Source: an uncultured Lachnospiraceae bacterium
GTDB taxonomy: Bacteria > Bacillota > Clostridia > Lachnospirales > Lachnospiraceae
Reading direction: 5' to 3'
Length of the DNA stretch: 64,000 nt
NCBI GenBank assembly: GCA_910589075.1
Contig: CAJUSK010000023.1
Location: forward strand, 1 to 64,000
The position numbers were made by a program, and so were the translations under genes. Below are positions 15,616-24,363 of the stretch, one piece after another. The first letter of the stretch is position 1, and every line of letters starts with the position of its first letter. Under the pieces are notes generated by a model. The model searched no databases and had not been told where the DNA came from. It saw only the letters and a list, made by a program, of their open reading frames with translations.

Positions 15616-16097
15616 AATTGATTACAAAGAAAAATATGCAAAAACAGACCTGGAAAAACAGCGACCGTTGAAGTCCGGTTTTTTGCCCGCCCCCGGCTCC
15701 ACACCCTCAAGATTTTGCCAACAGGTCCTTTTCTTCACAGTTTCTTTCACATCCTCACAGGTTCTTTTTTCGTAGTCCCCAGTCTGATGGAATTATAAAA
15801 AGTTACGACACCTATTCCTACTCGCATAAGGTTATCCTGCCAACCGCTTTCTACCACATGCAACAGGAAACCAAACCACACTAATGCGGACACCCCAAAA
15901 AAAGCCTTCAAACGCAAATGTCCAAACCTCTCAAACGCAACATTACCAAACCTTCAAACCAGGTGTTCCTTCGCATCTCCAAATAAAGCACAGTTTTCAA
16001 AATTGCATATCTGCCAGAGCGAATTTTAATATATCTATATAGTAAGTAACAAACAAAATGATATAATCACATAAGAAAATGAAAAGGAGAGGAAGGC
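15616..16097. other. 482-base intergenic region with short direct repeats
   Basis: No gene found. The stretch is rich in C and CA runs: TCAAACGCAA occurs at 15908-15917 and 15931-15940, and CCAAACC recurs nearby. 'cacagtttcttt' and 'cacaggttcttt' recur near 15737 and 15755. The AT-rich end (16020-16080) with 'tatatagtaag' and 'tgatataatcac' likely holds the promoter of the next gene, with AGGAGAGGAAGG before its ATG. Confidence 0.4.
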
Positions 16098-16775
16098 ATG
16101 ATTGAAATCACATATTGTGACGGCAAATTTTTCGCCAAAGGAACATTTTCACTGGGAATTGCAGGCGTGTTTGAGAATAAAGACTCTGGCGACTCTGTCA
16201 TTAAAATCCAGGATACGCTGCAGGATATTTTAGAGGAATTAAAAAAGGAAGATTCATGTACATACCAGCTCCTGTTCCCATATGTAAAAGGGAAAGAAGA
16301 TGGAACTGCCATTGCACGTGGGCTTACAGATTACTACAATCAGAAAGAAAAAGAAGCACAAAAAAACATAAAACAGATCAATGATTGTATTTTATGTCAT
16401 TTATTTGAACATCTGGAAGACTGCGAATACCCCTTCTGGGAGATTGAAGAAGCCATTATACCGGGCAGTTTCGACGGTCAGGCTACAGATGCTGTTTATG
16501 ATACAGATGAATATGTGTATAAATGGTCCGACGAATTTTATAGGAAACCCAACAATGGAACCCTGTGTAAAACGGATGTGGAGGGAAAACTCAGAAACAT
16601 GTTTCCCATGTTCAATTTTGATGGTCTGTATCAGTCAATGATTCCTGAATACATTGTTTTCCATGGAAGATTTATGATGTTTCAGTTTTCTGATGGATGG
16701 GGTGGTGAGCTGTTTTGCAGTGCCGCTGATCGCTTCGATGAAAACTTTACATCCTGTGAATGGCATAATTACTGA
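16098..16775 (+). CDS. Uncharacterised acidic protein
   Basis: 225 residues, not recognised. A good ribosome binding site (AGGAGAGGAAGG) precedes ATG 16098. There is no signal peptide or membrane segment. The N-terminal part reads as beta strands; residues 60-110 are charged and helical ('YYNQKEKEAQKNIKQINDC'), and the C-terminal third has many aromatic residues ('MMFQFSDGWGGELF'). The composition resembles cytosolic SMI1/immunity-like or DUF proteins, but I cannot assign it. It stands alone between two intergenic gaps and has no co-transcribed neighbour. Confidence 0.6.
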   Translation: MIEITYCDGKFFAKGTFSLGIAGVFENKDSGDSVIKIQDTLQDILEELKKEDSCTYQLLFPYVKGKEDGTAIARGLTDYYNQKEKEAQKNIKQINDCILCHLFEHLEDCEYPFWEIEEAIIPGSFDGQATDAVYDTDEYVYKWSDEFYRKPNNGTLCKTDVEGKLRNMFPMFNFDGLYQSMIPEYIVFHGRFMMFQFSDGWGGELFCSAADRFDENFTSCEWHNY

Positions 16776-17004
16776 TTTCGGCTTGTAGAATTGTCATTTT
16801 GGTACTGCTCTTGTAACGATTTGCAAGAATATACATTTTGTTGTGGGTTTTATGCACAGGAACATTTTCCCGAAAAGGGAGAAAACAATTTGATAATATA
16901 TGGAAAATGTGGTAAGATGGGAAAAATATTGAATGTCCCACAAAACAATAGAAAACACTCTATGAAAAGTTTCTGTTGTCATGAATAAGGAGAAAAACAG
17001 CGGT

Positions 17005-17694
17005 ATGGAGCAGTACAAACAGGAGTTTATTGAGTTTATGCTGGACAGCGATGTCCTCAAGTTCGGAGATTTTACATTGAAAAGTGGGCGGAAGTCACCG
17101 TTTTTCATGAATGCGGGTTCCTATGTGACGGGTACACAGCTTCGCAGGCTGGGCCAGTATTATGCAAAGGCAATCCATGAACAGTATGGCCTGGATTTTG
17201 ATATTCTCTTTGGGCCGGCCTATAAGGGGATTCCATTGGGGGTGGCCACTGCGATGGCCATCAGCGAGTTATATGGAAAAGATGTGAAATACTGTTCCAA
17301 CAGGAAAGAGGCCAAGGATCATGGCGACAGCGGGATTCTGCTCGGCAGTCCCATTCAGGATGGCGACAGGATTGTGCTTATTGAAGACGTAACGACTTCC
17401 GGCAAGTCTATCGAAGAGACATACCCGATTCTGAAAGCCCAGGGCAATGTGGAAATCGTGGGACTGATCGTTTCTCTGAACAGGATGGAAAAGGGACAGA
17501 AGAGCGACCGGAGCGCGCTGGAAGAGATACAGGAAACATATGGTTTCAAGGCGGCGGCAATTGTTTCTATGGATGAGATTATCACATATCTGTATAACCG
17601 TGAGTATCATGGCAGAGTCTATATTGATGATGGAATAAAAGCGGCCATAGATGCATATTATGCAGTTTATGGAGCTCATGGAGCAAAAAGATAA
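17005..17694 (+). CDS. pyrE: Orotate phosphoribosyltransferase
   Basis: 229 residues from ATG 17005; the frame is open from ATG 16981, but the family starts at 'MEQYKQEFIEFML' and AAGGAG lies between the two ATGs. 'VLKFGDFTLKSGRKSPFF' binds orotate and 'IVLIEDVTTSGKS' is the PRPP loop. The enzyme joins orotate to PRPP to form OMP in pyrimidine synthesis. Length matches the longer clostridial form. It heads a run of genes with short spacing that includes two small membrane proteins and the M29-like peptidase; no other pyr gene is present. Confidence 0.93.
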   Translation: MEQYKQEFIEFMLDSDVLKFGDFTLKSGRKSPFFMNAGSYVTGTQLRRLGQYYAKAIHEQYGLDFDILFGPAYKGIPLGVATAMAISELYGKDVKYCSNRKEAKDHGDSGILLGSPIQDGDRIVLIEDVTTSGKSIEETYPILKAQGNVEIVGLIVSLNRMEKGQKSDRSALEEIQETYGFKAAAIVSMDEIITYLYNREYHGRVYIDDGIKAAIDAYYAVYGAHGAKR

Positions 17695-17713
17695 AAAGGA
17701 GTTATAACCTAAT

Positions 17714-17866
17714 ATGGAAGAAAAAGCATATAAGATCATGGGTCTGACCGGAGGATTAAATATTACATTGGGCGTAATCGCGATAGTTGCCGGGATTGCC
17801 AGCGGCGTACTTCTGATTGTAGGCGGTGGCAGGCTGCTTGCGGCGAAATCCAAACTGTTGTTTTAA
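17714..17866 (+). CDS. Small single-pass membrane protein, 50 residues
   Basis: ATG 17714 opens 50 codons: a short charged N-terminus 'MEEKAYKIMG', then a continuous hydrophobic, glycine-rich stretch 'GVIAIVAGIASGVLLIVGG' and a basic tail. AAAAGGAG lies about 12 bases upstream. It is 19 bases after pyrE and 40 before another small membrane protein, so it is probably co-transcribed. Function unknown; similar small proteins accompany this locus in related genomes as far as I recall. Confidence 0.6.
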   Translation: MEEKAYKIMGLTGGLNITLGVIAIVAGIASGVLLIVGGGRLLAAKSKLLF

Positions 17867-17906
17867 CCTCGTGATATAGAAGCTGTTTTTCGGTCAGGAG
17901 GCAGGA

Positions 17907-18230
17907 ATGACGAAAAAAAATGGTTATATATTTACAAATAAGGAACATCCCCAGAGAGGTATTATGTCGACCGTTTTGGGGATTGTTTCTGCTGTTTCCA
18001 TTATATTGGCGCTGTATTTTACGTTTCAGAATGGAGGCGTTGCGCAGCCGCGTTATGGGGTGGCCACATTGATGGCTGTGATTTTGGCCGTAGCGGGACT
18101 GGTACTTGGCATTTTGTCCAGGATGGAACCAGACAAATATTATCTTTTTTCTTATCTGGGCCTTGTCATAAATATACTGGTTTTGACGGGGGCCGGATTT
18201 ATTTTATTTGCAGGAGCATATGGGATATGA
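17907..18230 (+). CDS. Small membrane protein with three transmembrane segments
   Basis: 107 residues with hydrophobic segments at about 20-40 ('VLGIVSAVSIILALYF'), 52-70 ('TLMAVILAVAGLVLGIL') and 80-105. Good ribosome binding site (AGGAGG) before ATG 17907. The stop overlaps the start of the M29-like peptidase gene (ATGA at 18227-18230), implying translational coupling. I think it belongs to a family of unknown function common in Lachnospiraceae; no catalytic motif is visible. Confidence 0.65.
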   Translation: MTKKNGYIFTNKEHPQRGIMSTVLGIVSAVSIILALYFTFQNGGVAQPRYGVATLMAVILAVAGLVLGILSRMEPDKYYLFSYLGLVINILVLTGAGFILFAGAYGI

Positions 18231-20338
18231 ATGAAAATATGACAGTGGACAGAGAAGAAGCGTATGCTTTGCTGGTGGCGGAGCGGTTTGCACTGGCAGC
18301 GGAGCGGATTCGCGGGCTTGCAGAGCCGGGAGAACAGGGATATGCTATCGCAGAGCGGTTTGTGCCCTTTTTCAGAGAGACAGCCATCTGTGTGGGCAGG
18401 CTGCTGACCGAATGGGACAGGCAGGGGAGCTGTCCGCTGATGGAATCGACGCTGACTGAATTGCGCAGCCGCAATGCTTGTCTGTATATGGATATTCTGC
18501 CCCGGCAGTATGATGCCTGCTATGGGAATCCGGCTTATACAGTCAGGCAGTATGGCGAGGAGACAGGCAGGCTGCTGGCTTTTCTGTATGCGGAGATGCA
18601 CAGCCAGACAGAATCGGTTTATGAGCGGGATCAGGAAGGGCTGGTTATCCGTATGGAACTGTTTCTGGAAATCTATCAGGCATTCGTCTGTGCCTTTGAG
18701 GACGGGAAAGAAGCGCCGGATTATGAGACACTACAGCAGATTGTCTACTGGTTTGTCAGCGATTATTCGGAAACGGAAACAGAAAAGCGTGTGAGGAGCC
18801 AGTTGGATCCGGCACAGGACTTTTTTTTGCGGATCGTAATGGACAGCGATTTACAGGATTTGAGATACCTGTATCAATATGGGGAATACATTACGGAACA
18901 GGAGGAAAAGCTGGCTGCCTATATAAACGGACTGCCGGAGGAAACCGTTCAAAAGATGGCAGATACGTTTACGGAGGGATACCGGATCGGTTTTATTGTG
19001 GGCGGAAAGGACATCAGCAAAAAAAAGACTGTCAATATCCGATACCGGGCGGGTTTTGAGCGTGTCATCCGGCAGACGGTTGTAAACTTCCGGGCCATGG
19101 GACTGGAACCTGTGATTTACAGGGCTTCTCTAAGTATTTTTCACAGACGGGGTAACGCACGGATTGGTTTCTATGGGGCGGATGCCAACAAACAGTATCT
19201 GTATGACCATCAGGAGGACGAAGCCCTTTACCTGGACAGAAAATATATGGGGAGAAAGCTGGAAGAACTGAGGAGAGCTTATGAACTGTCAAAGGACCTG
19301 GCGAATGTCTTTGGCGGACCTGCCTGTATGGAAGCTTTTGGTGAGAAGCCTTTTGTGCCCCGGGCCAGGCGTGAAGCGCTGCATTTGAGCGAGGCACAGC
19401 AGCAGCTTTCTGTGGAATATGCGGCTGCATCAGGACAGCTTGTCAACCAATACATCAGAGGCGAAGAACGGAGTTTTACGATCATTGCATTCCCGGTGCC
19501 GGAAATCGGAGAGCAGTTTCCGGAAATTTTTGACGCGGTGATCCGTATGAACACATTGGATTATCATCTGTACCAGTCCATACAACAGACGATAATCAAT
19601 ACCCTGGACAGAGCGGATTATGTGCGGATACGGGGTGCGGGGGACAACCGGACAGATTTGTCCGTGGCACTGCAGTCCCTGCGCGATCCCCAAAAACAGA
19701 CGTTATTTGAAAACTGTGTGGCGGATGTGAATATTCCTGTGGGAGAGGTTTTTACTTCGCCCAAACTGGAAGGAACCAATGGCCTTTTGCATGTGACGCG
19801 GGTTTATTTAAACGGGCTGGAATACCGGGATTTGGAGCTGACATTTACAGACGGTATGATTACGGCCTACCGTTGTGGGAATTTTTCTTCCGAAGAGGAC
19901 AATCAGAAATATATCAAGGACCATGTGCTGTTCCATCATGACAGTCTGCCGCTGGGAGAGTTTGCCATAGGAACCAATACGACTGCATATGTGGAGGCCA
20001 GGAAATACCATATTGAGGACCAGCTTCCGATTTTGATTGCCGAAAAGACAGGGCCTCATTTTGCTGTGGGGGACACCTGCTATTCACACAGTGAAGACTT
20101 GCCGGTTTATAACCCGGACGGCAAAGAGATGATCGCCAGGGATAACGCCTGCTCTGTTTTACGTCATCAGGATGCCTCAAAAGCCTATTTTCACTGTCAT
20201 ACGGATATTACGATCCCGTATGACGAACTGGGAGAGGTGACAGCGGTGTCTGAACAGGGAGAATGGCCGATTATTCGGGAGGGCAGATTCGTGCTGCCAG
20301 GCTGCGAAGAATTGAATCTTCCATTTTTAATGTATTGA
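18227..20338 (+). CDS. M29-like metallo-aminopeptidase with a long N-terminal extension
   Basis: 703 residues. From about residue 390 the protein matches M29 (AmpS/PepS) aminopeptidases: 'PVGEVFTSPKLEGTNGLLH', 'LGEFAIGTNTTAYV', 'GPHFAVGDTCYSH' and 'YFHCHTDITIPYDELG' supply the glutamates, histidines and aspartate expected for a two-metal site. Family members are about 410 residues, so the first 300 are an addition; that part is helical and charged with no motif I recognise. The enzyme should release N-terminal residues from peptides in the cytoplasm. It is translationally coupled to the membrane protein before it. The purE promoter overlaps its stop codon. Confidence 0.7.
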   Translation: MNENMTVDREEAYALLVAERFALAAERIRGLAEPGEQGYAIAERFVPFFRETAICVGRLLTEWDRQGSCPLMESTLTELRSRNACLYMDILPRQYDACYGNPAYTVRQYGEETGRLLAFLYAEMHSQTESVYERDQEGLVIRMELFLEIYQAFVCAFEDGKEAPDYETLQQIVYWFVSDYSETETEKRVRSQLDPAQDFFLRIVMDSDLQDLRYLYQYGEYITEQEEKLAAYINGLPEETVQKMADTFTEGYRIGFIVGGKDISKKKTVNIRYRAGFERVIRQTVVNFRAMGLEPVIYRASLSIFHRRGNARIGFYGADANKQYLYDHQEDEALYLDRKYMGRKLEELRRAYELSKDLANVFGGPACMEAFGEKPFVPRARREALHLSEAQQQLSVEYAAASGQLVNQYIRGEERSFTIIAFPVPEIGEQFPEIFDAVIRMNTLDYHLYQSIQQTIINTLDRADYVRIRGAGDNRTDLSVALQSLRDPQKQTLFENCVADVNIPVGEVFTSPKLEGTNGLLHVTRVYLNGLEYRDLELTFTDGMITAYRCGNFSSEEDNQKYIKDHVLFHHDSLPLGEFAIGTNTTAYVEARKYHIEDQLPILIAEKTGPHFAVGDTCYSHSEDLPVYNPDGKEMIARDNACSVLRHQDASKAYFHCHTDITIPYDELGEVTAVSEQGEWPIIREGRFVLPGCEELNLPFLMY

Positions 20339-20363
20339 CGATAAGGGGCTCTCATAATAAAAT
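20335..20363 (+). promoter_or_regulatory. Predicted promoter of the pur genes
   Basis: TTGACG (20335-20340) and TAAAAT (20358-20363) with a 17-base spacer. The -35 box overlaps the TGA of the preceding gene. The first downstream start is purE at 20393 after AAAAGGAG. I see no PurR box or purine riboswitch. Confidence 0.55.
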
Positions 20364-20392
20364 AGAACTAAGTGGAGAAAAGGAGAAAAGAT

Positions 20393-20893
20393 ATGGCACA
20401 GGTTTCAATCGTTATGGGTAGTGATTCCGACATGCCGGTCATGGCAAAGGCTGCCGATATACTGGACAGGTTGGGAATTTCCTATGAAATGCGGATTATT
20501 TCCGCACACAGGGAACCGGATCTATTTTTTGAATATGCAAAGACTGCGGAAGAGCGCGGTGTGAAAGTGGTAATTGCTGGTGCAGGGATGGCTGCTCATC
20601 TGCCAGGTATGTGCGCGGCAATTTTTCCCATGCCCGTAATTGGCATTCCGATGCATACCACGTCGCTGGGAGGACGGGATTCCCTGTATTCCATTGTACA
20701 GATGCCTGCCGGTATTCCGGTTGCGACGGTTGCCATCGGCGGTGGTGTGAATGCAGGGCTTTTGGCGGCCAGGATACTGGCGGTTTCGGATACGGCCCTG
20801 TTGGAGAAACTCAAGGCATATTCACAGGAGCAAAAAGAGGGCGTAGAGGAAAAAGATGCCCGTTTACAGACACAGGGATATAAAAACTACTGA
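20393..20893 (+). CDS. purE: N5-carboxyaminoimidazole ribonucleotide mutase
   Basis: 166 residues from ATG 20393, with AAAAGGAG upstream. 'VSIVMGSDSDMPVM', 'ISAHREPD' and 'AGAGMAAHLPGM' are the class I PurE signatures. It moves the carboxyl group from N5 to C4 in AIR carboxylation, step 6 of purine synthesis. It is first in purE-purM-purN-purD; the partner purK is not present, nor are purC, purF and purH, which must lie elsewhere. Confidence 0.95.
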   Translation: MAQVSIVMGSDSDMPVMAKAADILDRLGISYEMRIISAHREPDLFFEYAKTAEERGVKVVIAGAGMAAHLPGMCAAIFPMPVIGIPMHTTSLGGRDSLYSIVQMPAGIPVATVAIGGGVNAGLLAARILAVSDTALLEKLKAYSQEQKEGVEEKDARLQTQGYKNY

Positions 20894-20909
20894 GATAAGG
20901 AGAAACGAC

Positions 20910-21935
20910 ATGGACTATAAAAGCGCTGGCGTGGATATCGAGGCCGGATATACTTCTGTGGAACTGATAAAAAAGCATGTGCTGGAGACGAAACGCCCGG
21001 AGGTGATGGGTGGCCTGGGTGGATTTTCCGGTTTGTTTTCCATGAAAGCCTTCCGGGATATGGAGCATCCTGTGCTGGTTTCCGGTACGGACGGAGTGGG
21101 TACGAAGCTGAAACTGGCATTTCTGATGGATAAACATGATACAGTGGGAATCGACTGTGTTGCCATGTGCGTGAACGACATTGCATGTGCCGGAGGAGAA
21201 CCGCTGTTCTTTCTGGACTATATAGCATGCGGCAAAAATTATCCCGAGAAGATTGCGGATATTGTAAAAGGTGTGGCAGAGGGCTGTAAAGCGGCGGGAG
21301 CAGCGCTGGTGGGCGGTGAGACTGCGGAGATGCCCGGATTTTATCCGCTGGATGAATATGATCTTGCAGGATTTGCCGTAGGTGTGGCGGATGAGAAAGA
21401 TCTGATCACAGGAAAAGACATCAAAGCGGGCGATGTCCTGATCGGCATAGCGTCCAGCGGGATACACAGCAATGGATTTTCTCTTGTCAGACAGGTATTC
21501 ACCATGACGAAGGAAAGCCTGGATACCCGTTACGATGAACTGGATGGAACCCTGGGCGAGGCCTTGCTTACACCGACAAAAATTTATGTCAGGGCGCTGC
21601 GCAGTGTGAAAGAAGCAGGGATTCGCATAAAAGGATGCAGCCATATAACGGGCGGCGGCTTTTATGAAAATATTCCCCGCATGCTTCCGGAAGGTGTCCG
21701 TGCCGTTGTTAAAAAAGACAGCTACAAAGTGCCTGCCGTGTTTGAACTGTTACAGAAAGAAGGCGACCTGCAGGAAGATATGATGTATCATACATATAAT
21801 ATGGGGATTGGCATGATGCTTGCCGTGGATCCTGCAGATGCCGACCGGACAGTGGAAGCGCTGCAGACAGCCGGTGAAATGTCTTACGTGGTTGGTTATG
21901 TGGAGTCCGGAGATAAGGAAGTCGTACTATGTTAA
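20910..21935 (+). CDS. purM: AIR synthase (phosphoribosylformylglycinamidine cyclo-ligase)
   Basis: 341 residues from ATG 20910 after a strong AAGGAG; 'SGTDGVGTKLKLAF' and 'CVNDIACAGGEPLFFLDY' are family motifs, and 'GGETAEMPGFY' lies in the ATP-binding half. It closes the imidazole ring of FGAM using ATP (step 5). Full length. Its last eight bases overlap the purN start. Confidence 0.96.
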   Translation: MDYKSAGVDIEAGYTSVELIKKHVLETKRPEVMGGLGGFSGLFSMKAFRDMEHPVLVSGTDGVGTKLKLAFLMDKHDTVGIDCVAMCVNDIACAGGEPLFFLDYIACGKNYPEKIADIVKGVAEGCKAAGAALVGGETAEMPGFYPLDEYDLAGFAVGVADEKDLITGKDIKAGDVLIGIASSGIHSNGFSLVRQVFTMTKESLDTRYDELDGTLGEALLTPTKIYVRALRSVKEAGIRIKGCSHITGGGFYENIPRMLPEGVRAVVKKDSYKVPAVFELLQKEGDLQEDMMYHTYNMGIGMMLAVDPADADRTVEALQTAGEMSYVVGYVESGDKEVVLC

Positions 21936-22555
21936 GGGTGCTTGTCTGTGTATCCGGTGGCGGTACGAATCTACAGGCTCTGATAGATGGTGTGGAAAAC
22001 GGGCGTATCAGGAATGCGGAGATTGTTCGTGTGATCAGCAATAACCGGAATGCATACGCCCTGACCCGTGCGGATGCGCATGGCATTGAGGGCATCTGCG
22101 TATCTCCCGGCGATTTTCGGGATCGGGCGGCTTTTTATGATGCCTTTTTGCAGGCAGTGGATGAGGCTCTGCCGGATCTGATCGTACTGGCGGGATTTCT
22201 TGTAGTGATCCCGGTAAAAATGATAGAGAAATATCGAAACCGTATTTTGAATATTCACCCGTCCCTGATCCCGTCATTTTGCGGAACGGGATTTTACGGA
22301 CTGAAAGTACATGAAAAGGCACTGGAACGAGGCGTCAGAGTCACCGGGGCCACTGTTCATTTTGTGGATGAGGGCACAGATACCGGCCCCATCCTGTTGC
22401 AGAAAGCAGTCAAAGTTGAACCGGGCGACACACCGCAGATATTGCAGAGACGTGTTATGGAAGAAGCCGAATGGGAACTCCTTGCGGAAGCGGTGGATCT
22501 GTTTGCGCAGGGAAGCGTGGTTGTGGAAGACGGCAGGGCAGTGATTGTACGGTGA
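21929..22555 (+). CDS. purN: Phosphoribosylglycinamide formyltransferase
   Basis: 208 residues. 'SGGGTNLQALID' binds GAR phosphate; 'VISNNRNAYALTRAD' and 'NIHPSLIPSF' with 'VHFVDEGTDTGPIL' hold the catalytic Asn, His and Asp. Transfers formyl from 10-formyl-tetrahydrofolate to GAR (step 3). It overlaps purM by seven to eight bases, suggesting coupled translation. No internal oddity. Confidence 0.95.
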   Translation: MLRVLVCVSGGGTNLQALIDGVENGRIRNAEIVRVISNNRNAYALTRADAHGIEGICVSPGDFRDRAAFYDAFLQAVDEALPDLIVLAGFLVVIPVKMIEKYRNRILNIHPSLIPSFCGTGFYGLKVHEKALERGVRVTGATVHFVDEGTDTGPILLQKAVKVEPGDTPQILQRRVMEEAEWELLAEAVDLFAQGSVVVEDGRAVIVR

Positions 22556-22577
22556 CAGAGGTTTGCAGGAGGAAAGC

Positions 22578-23855
22578 ATGAAGATTCTGATAGTAGGCGG
22601 CGGCGGCAGAGAGCATGCCATAGCCGCAAGCGTGGCCAAAAGCCCCAGGGCAGAAAAAATATATTGTGCACCCGGAAATGCGGGCATTGCGCAAATTGCG
22701 GAATGTGTGCCAATCGGCGTTATGGAATTTGATGCGCTGGCCACATTCGCCACAGAGAAAGGCATTGATCTGGTAATCGTCGGCATGGATGATCCGCTGG
22801 TGGGCGGTCTTGTGGATGTGCTGGAGGCAGCCGGGCTGCGTGTATTCGGCCCCCGTAAAAACGCGGCAATTCTGGAAGGCAGCAAGGCTTTTTCCAAGGA
22901 TCTGATGAAAAAATACGGGATCCCCACGGCGGCTTATGAAAATTTTGATTCCGCTCAGGCAGCACTGGCATATCTGGAGGGTGCCTCCATGCCCATTGTC
23001 CTGAAAGCGGACGGTCTGGCATTGGGAAAAGGTGTATTGATCTGTAATACGCTTGAAGAGGCAAAGGCCGGCGTAAAGTCCATTATGGAGGATAAACAGT
23101 TCGGAGATGCGGGCAACCGGCTTGTGATTGAAGAGTTTATGACCGGGCGGGAGGTTTCCGTACTTTCTTTTGTAGATGGTAAGACGATTAAAACCATGAC
23201 TTCCGCACAGGACCATAAACGGGCCGGAGACGGGGATACAGGCCTCAATACAGGCGGTATGGGTACTTTTTCACCCAGTCCTTTTTATACGAAAGAAGTG
23301 GATGACTTCTGCAAAGAACATATCTACCAGGCAACCGTGAACGCTATGGCCATGGAAGGAAGGCCATTCCGGGGGATTATCTTTTTTGGCCTGATGCTGA
23401 CGGATAAAGGCCCCAGAGTCCTGGAGTATAATGCCAGATTCGGAGATCCGGAAGCGCAGGTGGTATTGCCCCGTATGAAAAATGATATTCTGGATGTGAT
23501 GGAAGCCTGCATAGACGGGCGGCTGGATGAGGTGGAACTGGCATTCGAGGAAAATGCAGCAGTCTGTGTGGTGCTTGCTTCCGGAGGGTATCCGGTTTCC
23601 TACCAGAAAGGATTTCCAATATCCGGACTGGAACGCTTCGGGGACGGAGAGCAGGATGGCCGGTTTTGTTTTCATGCAGGAACCGGCTACGTGGACGGCC
23701 AGGTTGTAACTGCAGGCGGACGTGTGCTGGGGATTACCGCTACGGGGAAAGATTTGAAGGAGGCCCGTGCCAGAGCATATGAAGCGGCGCAGTGGGTTTC
23801 TTTTGAAGGGAAATATATGCGCCATGATATTGGCAAAGCCATTGATGAAATATAA
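22578..23855 (+). CDS. purD: Phosphoribosylamine-glycine ligase
   Basis: 425 residues from ATG 22578 (AGGAGG just upstream); the frame is open to 22545 within the intergenic gap. 'ILIVGGGGREHAIA' starts the N-terminal domain, and the ATP-grasp domain has 'VLKADGLALGKGVLI' and 'NTGGMGTFSP', with 'VLEYNARFGDPEAQ' for metal binding. Joins glycine to phosphoribosylamine (step 2). Last of the pur group here. Confidence 0.96.
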   Translation: MKILIVGGGGREHAIAASVAKSPRAEKIYCAPGNAGIAQIAECVPIGVMEFDALATFATEKGIDLVIVGMDDPLVGGLVDVLEAAGLRVFGPRKNAAILEGSKAFSKDLMKKYGIPTAAYENFDSAQAALAYLEGASMPIVLKADGLALGKGVLICNTLEEAKAGVKSIMEDKQFGDAGNRLVIEEFMTGREVSVLSFVDGKTIKTMTSAQDHKRAGDGDTGLNTGGMGTFSPSPFYTKEVDDFCKEHIYQATVNAMAMEGRPFRGIIFFGLMLTDKGPRVLEYNARFGDPEAQVVLPRMKNDILDVMEACIDGRLDEVELAFEENAAVCVVLASGGYPVSYQKGFPISGLERFGDGEQDGRFCFHAGTGYVDGQVVTAGGRVLGITATGKDLKEARARAYEAAQWVSFEGKYMRHDIGKAIDEI

Positions 23856-23893
23856 TCATCGTCAGGATACAGATGTTTGGGGAGGTGTGCGAT

Positions 23894-24343
23894 ATGGATA
23901 GAAGAATAAATGAAAATGATATATATAATCGACCACTAACTTGTGAAAAATGCGGTGGTATTATGATTTTCAAAGGGGTAGGTGAATATCACTGTGAAAA
24001 CTGCAGACACGTGGAGTATGATGATTATGGCAAGGTACGTCTCTATGTTGAAAAACACAGGGGCGCCACTTCATCGGAAGTGTCAATGCAGACCGGTGTG
24101 AGCCAGAAGGCCATACGTCAGATGCTGAAAGAGAACAGGCTGGAGATTACGCAGGACTCAGCGGCCTTTTTGCGCTGTGAAGTATGTGGTGCAAGCATCC
24201 GGGGCGGCAGGCTGTGTCCAAAATGTGAAATGGACTATCACCGCCGGATGGAGGATGAACAGCGTCGGCAGAGTAAAATGCAGGGCTTTGGTAAGGCGAT
24301 GGAAGAGGAGGAAGGTGCAAAGCGCTTCCACCGTAATTATTAA
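23894..24343 (+). CDS. YvyF-like flagellar-associated zinc-ribbon protein
   Basis: 149 residues from ATG 23894 (GGGAGGTG upstream). Two Cys-x2-Cys pairs near the N-terminus ('CEKCGG', 'CENCRH'), a helix-turn-helix-like middle 'SEVSMQTGVSQKAIRQMLKE', then a second pair of Cys motifs 'CEVCGASIRGGRLCPKC'. This order matches the YvyF/TIGR03826 family, which in Bacillus lies with flgM and flgK. Here it is separated from the flagellar operon by 14 kb and sits between purD and an SH3 protein. Role unknown; proposed to be a regulator or assembly factor of flagella. The assignment rests on motif order and is fairly secure. Confidence 0.7.
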   Translation: MDRRINENDIYNRPLTCEKCGGIMIFKGVGEYHCENCRHVEYDDYGKVRLYVEKHRGATSSEVSMQTGVSQKAIRQMLKENRLEITQDSAAFLRCEVCGASIRGGRLCPKCEMDYHRRMEDEQRRQSKMQGFGKAMEEEEGAKRFHRNY

Positions 24344-24363
24344 GGAAGGATAACACAGGAAAA

